Shown here: piece after piece, positions 60,580-64,000 of the stretch
Numbering within the stretch: position 1 is the first letter of the stretch
Layout: each line of letters begins with the position of its first letter
NCBI GenBank assembly: GCA_016186995.1
Contig: JACPKQ010000007.1
Location: 111,196 to 175,195 of the forward strand
Direction: 5' to 3'
DNA: 64,000 bases
From: Deltaproteobacteria bacterium
GTDB taxonomy: Bacteria; Bdellovibrionota; JACOXK01
Made by a program: the position numbers and the translations under genes
The notes under the pieces: generated by a model
What the model saw: the letters and a program-made list of their open reading frames with translations, nothing else
Told to the model about the DNA's origin: nothing
Databases searched by the model: none

Positions 60580-61050
60580 ATGAATTCAAAATACTTTATT
60601 TTGATTTTATTTGCCTTACTTTTATTTCCAAAAGTAAGGGCTGACATTTATGATTTTGAGAAGTTTCCACATCAATCCATTATTCGACATGCCTCTTTTC
60701 AACATCACATTCCTGAAGCTCTTATTCGGGCTCTTATTAAAGTAGAGTCTAATTTTAATGAGAGTGCTGTCTCACAAGTAGGGGCACAAGGGCTTATGCA
60801 AATCATGCCTCAAACAGCCCTTGAGTTAGGAGTTGATAATCCTTTCAATCCAAGACAAAATATTTTAGCAGGAACACGGTATTTTAGGGATCTTCTCAAT
60901 CAGTTTGAAGGTAATTTAGAAAAGGCTTTGGCAGCGTATAATGCAGGGCCTGATGCGGTAGAAAAGTTTGAAGGGGTTCCGCCTTTTAAAGAGACAAAAA
61001 AATTTATTAAACTTGTTCTCCATTATTACAAGAAGTACAGTCATTTTTAG
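60580..61050 (+). CDS. Secreted lytic transglycosylase, SLT domain
   Basis: 156 residues. Signal peptide to about residue 21 (KVRA). SLT goose-lysozyme-like domain: ALIKVESNFNESAVSQVGAQGLMQIMPQTA has the catalytic Glu (ES motif), then GTRYFRDLLNQFEGNLEKALAAYNAGPDAV. It cleaves peptidoglycan in the periplasm. The ATG is directly after the pnp stop. Confidence 0.92.
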   Translation: MNSKYFILILFALLLFPKVRADIYDFEKFPHQSIIRHASFQHHIPEALIRALIKVESNFNESAVSQVGAQGLMQIMPQTALELGVDNPFNPRQNILAGTRYFRDLLNQFEGNLEKALAAYNAGPDAVEKFEGVPPFKETKKFIKLVLHYYKKYSHF

Positions 61051-61601
61051 TGAATATGAAAAACATTCCAAATATGCTTACCCTTTTAAGATTGTTCTTG
61101 AGCCTGGTTGTTATGGTTTTTTTAAGAAATGATGAACAGATTCATTATGAAATTGCTTGTTCCATTGTTATTTTAGCTGGAATCACTGATTATTTAGATG
61201 GTTTTTTCGCGCGAAGGTATCACGTTGTCAGTGCTTTAGGAAAATTTTTGGATCCCCTTGTAGATAAAATTTTTGTTTTAACAGCCCTTATTATGCTTGT
61301 ATGGTTACACCGAATTGCACCTGAAATTGTCATTCTTCTCATTGCTCGCGAGGTTTTAGTTACAGGTATAAGGGCTATAGCAAGCTCTGAAGGGCTTGTG
61401 ATAGCTGCAGGTCGCTCAGGGAAAATAAAAACAGTTTTACAAATGGTTGGCGTGGGTGCTCTCATTTTAGATGATATTTATTTTGGTTTAGATACTCATA
61501 TTGTAGGTATTGTTTGCATTGGTATCTCTCTTTATTTTTCAATTATTTCCGCTATCGAATATATTTCTGCTTATCTTCAAGTAAGAGTTTCTCATACTTA
61601 A
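61050..61601 (+). CDS. pgsA: CDP-diacylglycerol-glycerol-3-phosphate phosphatidyltransferase
   Basis: 183 residues with about four membrane helices. The CDP-alcohol phosphotransferase motif D-G-x2-A-R-x8-G-x3-D-x3-D is seen as DYLDGFFARRYHVVSALGKFLDPLVDK. It makes phosphatidylglycerol phosphate. GTG 61050 overlaps the preceding stop; ATG 61056 is an alternative. Confidence 0.93.
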   Translation: MNMKNIPNMLTLLRLFLSLVVMVFLRNDEQIHYEIACSIVILAGITDYLDGFFARRYHVVSALGKFLDPLVDKIFVLTALIMLVWLHRIAPEIVILLIAREVLVTGIRAIASSEGLVIAAGRSGKIKTVLQMVGVGALILDDIYFGLDTHIVGIVCIGISLYFSIISAIEYISAYLQVRVSHT

Positions 61602-61608
61602 TTCAATG

Positions 61609-62976
61609 TTATTTTTCTAAAAACCAGCGGGCGAGTTTGATTCTTTTGTCATTATAAGGCGCATAGCGAAGTTTCAGGTCAAACCAAAAAGTGTTTTTGA
61701 GAATAGATTTTTTATGAGAGAATGTTTCAAAACTAAATTTTCCGTGATAACTGCCCATACCACTACTTCCAATGCCACCAAATGGCAGATTTGAATTAGA
61801 AACATGCATAACGCAATCGTTAATGCAGCCACCACCGAATGAAACACGTGAAAGAATTTTGTCTTGGTTCTCTTTATTGTTTGAAAAGAAATACAAAGCT
61901 AAGGGTTTAGGATGTCGATTGATACTTTCTATAACTTCTTCTAAATTTCTATAGGTTAAAATCGGAAACAAGGGACCAAATATTTCTTCCTGCATCATGC
62001 GATCGTTCCAAGAAACAGAATCAAAAAGTGTGGGAGAAATATAAAGATTTTTTTCATCTGTTTTTCCACCAAAAATGGTTTTTGTTTTATCAATAAGCGC
62101 ATTGAGACGATCAAAATGTTTTTTATTAATAATGCGACCTAGGTTTTCACTTTTTTCTGGGTTTTCTCCGTAAAATGAAAGAATATGTTCTTTCATTTTT
62201 TCAACAAAATCTTTTTTAATAGATTCATGAACGTAAAGATAATCAGGAGCAACACAGGTTTGCCCTGCATTAAAAAACTTGCCCCAAGTAATTCTTTTGG
62301 CAGAAATGTTAATATTTGCATCTTGATCTACAATGCAAGGGCTTTTACCCCCTAATTCTAAACAAACAGGGGTTAAGTGTTCAGCCGCTTCTTTCATAAC
62401 GATTTTTCCAATGTTTGTACTTCCTGTGAAAAAGATAAAATCAAAGTGTTGTTTAAGAAGCTTTTGGCATTCTTCTACACCACCTTTAACTACAAAAATG
62501 TATTCATGTCTGAAATGGGCATTAATAAGTTGTGTGATAACTTCTTCTGTGTGTGAAGCCATTTCTGAGGGTTTGATAACAACGCAGTTTCCGGCGGCTA
62601 GTGCTCCTATCAATGGAGAAATGGTGAGTTGAAAGGGATAATTCCAAGGGGCTATAATTAAAACAACACCCAGTGGTTCATAATAAATTTTTGATCTAGC
62701 TGGAAAAAGAGTAAGGGGTGAATCGACCCTTTGTGCTTTTGTCCATTTTTTTAAGTTTTTAATTACTTTATGAATTTCTTCATAAATGACACCCAACTCA
62801 CTTGCATAGGCTTCAAATTTTGGCTTATGAAGATCTTTTTCTAAAGCTTCTAAAATAAGAGATTCATTTTCTTTAATAATGCTTTTAAGTTTTTTAAGTT
62901 GTTTTAAACGAAAGGAAACATCTTTTGTTTTTCCTTGAAGAAAAAAGGTCTTTTGAGCTTGAAAGATCTTTTCCAT
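61609..62976 (-). CDS. Aldehyde dehydrogenase, ALDH3-like
   Basis: 455 residues. PWNYPFQLTISPLIGALAAGNCVVIKPSE, FTGSTNIGKIVM, LELGGKSPCIVD with the general-base Glu, and catalytic Cys in FNAGQTCVAPDYLYV; LPFGGIGSSGMGSYHGKFSFETFSHKKSI is the ALDH3 ending. This short form without an N-terminal extension oxidises medium to long aliphatic aldehydes. Convergent with pgsA, single gene. Confidence 0.93.
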   Translation of the reverse strand: MEKIFQAQKTFFLQGKTKDVSFRLKQLKKLKSIIKENESLILEALEKDLHKPKFEAYASELGVIYEEIHKVIKNLKKWTKAQRVDSPLTLFPARSKIYYEPLGVVLIIAPWNYPFQLTISPLIGALAAGNCVVIKPSEMASHTEEVITQLINAHFRHEYIFVVKGGVEECQKLLKQHFDFIFFTGSTNIGKIVMKEAAEHLTPVCLELGGKSPCIVDQDANINISAKRITWGKFFNAGQTCVAPDYLYVHESIKKDFVEKMKEHILSFYGENPEKSENLGRIINKKHFDRLNALIDKTKTIFGGKTDEKNLYISPTLFDSVSWNDRMMQEEIFGPLFPILTYRNLEEVIESINRHPKPLALYFFSNNKENQDKILSRVSFGGGCINDCVMHVSNSNLPFGGIGSSGMGSYHGKFSFETFSHKKSILKNTFWFDLKLRYAPYNDKRIKLARWFLEK

Positions 62977-63041
62977 GTCTTAAGAGCTAGTCTAAAATAC
63001 CATGATTTACAATTAAGATTTCAAAGTATAGAACAAAGCTT

Positions 63042-63455
63042 ATGACAAATATCTCTGCTAATAACAAAGCTATTAAAGAACTTTTAAGCAAAGCTAAAAC
63101 AATTGCTGTTGTGGGGTTATCACCCGATCCGGATAAACCTAGTTTTGAGGTAGCACGTTATCTTAAAGAACAAGGTTATAAAATTGTTCCTGTTCGTCCA
63201 GATGAACAAGAAGTATTGGGTGAAAAAGCCTATGCTTCTTTAAAAGATATCCCCTTTCCGGTCGATATTGTGGATGTTTTTCGAAGACCTGAGCACATGC
63301 CAGTTGTTGTCGATGAAGCCATTCCTCTTAAGCCTAAAGCCATTTGGATGCAGTTGGGTATTGAACATCAAGAGGCTGCTCGTAAGGCTTCTAAAGCTGG
63401 CATTCAAGTTATTGAAGACCGTTGCATTTTGATTGAACATAAGAAACATTTCTAG
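63042..63455 (+). CDS. CoA-binding domain protein
   Basis: 137 residues. Rossmann-like CoA_binding fold: [53 protein letters not shown], then [18 protein letters not shown] and [32 protein letters not shown]. Matches the YccU-like stand-alone proteins. Function not known in detail. Confidence 0.9.
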   Translation: MTNISANNKAIKELLSKAKTIAVVGLSPDPDKPSFEVARYLKEQGYKIVPVRPDEQEVLGEKAYASLKDIPFPVDIVDVFRRPEHMPVVVDEAIPLKPKAIWMQLGIEHQEAARKASKAGIQVIEDRCILIEHKKHF

Positions 63456-63456
63456 C

Positions 63457-64000
63457 ATGGATGAGATCGTTATTTCTTTAGTTCTTTTTTTGTGTTTGGG
63501 CTTTGTTTTTTTCTTTTTAAAAAAGAATAAGAAAAAAAGAGGAGAAACAAAAAAAAGCCTTCAAACAGCGCTCTTTAAAACAAATTCTGCTTGGCATCCA
63601 TTTAAAAATTTTTTTAGTAAAAAAAATTTATCTCAGGAAGATCTTGAATCCATTGAGGAACTACTCATTACAAGTGATGTGGGTATTGCAACATCTCACA
63701 AGATTCTTGAAAAATTAAAAAATAAATTATCTCGCAATGATGATATTAAAGAAAATTTAAAAAACTCTCTGGAAGAAATTATGGGTCAAGTGAATCATCG
63801 TTTTTCCGATATAAAAGAATCTTGTATTTTTCTTATTATTGGTGTGAATGGGGTTGGTAAGACGACAACCATTGCAAAACTAACACAGTATTTATTAAAT
63901 CTCCAAAAAAAAACTTTTTTAGTGGCAGGTGATACTTTTCGAGCAGCTGCCATAGAGCAACTTGAAAGCTGGGCACAAAGACTGGAGGTTCCTCTTTTTA
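63457..64000 (+). CDS. ftsY: Signal recognition particle receptor FtsY (3' end outside window)
   Basis: 181 complete codons to the window edge. An N-terminal hydrophobic anchor ([18 protein letters not shown]) and Lys-rich stretch are followed by the N domain ([25 protein letters not shown]) and the G domain start ([28 protein letters not shown]). It receives SRP-ribosome complexes; Ffh is encoded at 46409. The membrane anchor replaces the acidic A domain found in E. coli. It starts 1 bp after the CoA-binding gene. Confidence 0.94.
   Translation, partial: MDEIVISLVLFLCLGFVFFFLKKNKKKRGETKKSLQTALFKTNSAWHPFKNFFSKKNLSQEDLESIEELLITSDVGIATSHKILEKLKNKLSRNDDIKENLKNSLEEIMGQVNHRFSDIKESCIFLIIGVNGVGKTTTIAKLTQYLLNLQKKTFLVAGDTFRAAAIEQLESWAQRLEVPLF

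Overview
This is an AT-rich chromosomal window from a Gram-negative bacterium. The evidence is a complete type II secretion cluster with a secretin, an Mla-type lipid transport operon, several lipoproteins with clear lipoboxes, and two sigma54-type response regulators with exact sigma54 promoters nearby. Gene content and order fit a Deltaproteobacteria-like lineage in the broad sense (perhaps Bdellovibrionota or an uncultured relative). That placement is inference, because no rRNA gene is present. I saw no tRNA gene, CRISPR array, prophage or intact transposase gene.

Layout. 1-5 kb: a hybrid histidine kinase cut by the window edge, an NtrC-type regulator, a truncated TfoX-like gene inside repeats, and a lipoprotein metallopeptidase candidate behind a perfect sigma54 promoter. 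5.1-8.1 kb: a MerR-controlled metal operon (merR-merT-merP-CopZ-like, no merA), a convergent ECF sigma/anti-sigma pair and a small membrane protein. 8.1-11.2 kb: an MgtC remnant abutting an mlaD-mlaF-mlaE-lipoprotein operon. 11.4-14.4 kb: a sigma54-promoted FliA-like sigma factor, an HD-GYP protein, HflX and a small coiled-coil protein. 14.5-26.6 kb: gspC to gspN in canonical order on the minus strand. 26.7-30.9 kb: accessory DNA with repeats, a RelE/Xre toxin-antitoxin pair, a VOC protein, small secreted proteins and an NHL-repeat lipoprotein. 31-34 kb: a response regulator that lacks the sigma54-contact loop, with its membrane histidine kinase.

34.5-64 kb is mostly housekeeping on the plus strand: rpmF-fabD-fabG-acpP-fabF; an rpiB-glyA fusion; nrdR-ribD-ribE-ribBA-ribH-nusB; ffh-rpsP-khpA-trmD-rplS-rnhB-yraN-pyrD; rimP-nusA-infB-rbfA-nrnA-truB-rpsO-pnp; a lytic transglycosylase; pgsA; an aldehyde dehydrogenase on the minus strand; a CoA-binding protein; and a truncated ftsY. 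The usual plsX/fabH are missing from the fab cluster and rimM from the rpsP-trmD-rplS cluster.

The most unusual signal is in the repeats. Three families of short palindromic elements (called A, B and C here) lie between genes and also in frame inside genes: ribD, ribE (three places), ribH, rnhB, a histidine kinase and a small secreted protein. In the riboflavin operon, family A copies supply the ribH stop codon and probable Shine-Dalgarno sequences. Separately, two larger elements (151 and 224 bp) share 19-bp terminal inverted repeats and an internal hairpin with a compensatory base change. They look like a structured RNA or a MITE-like mobile element and are the best candidate here for something undescribed.
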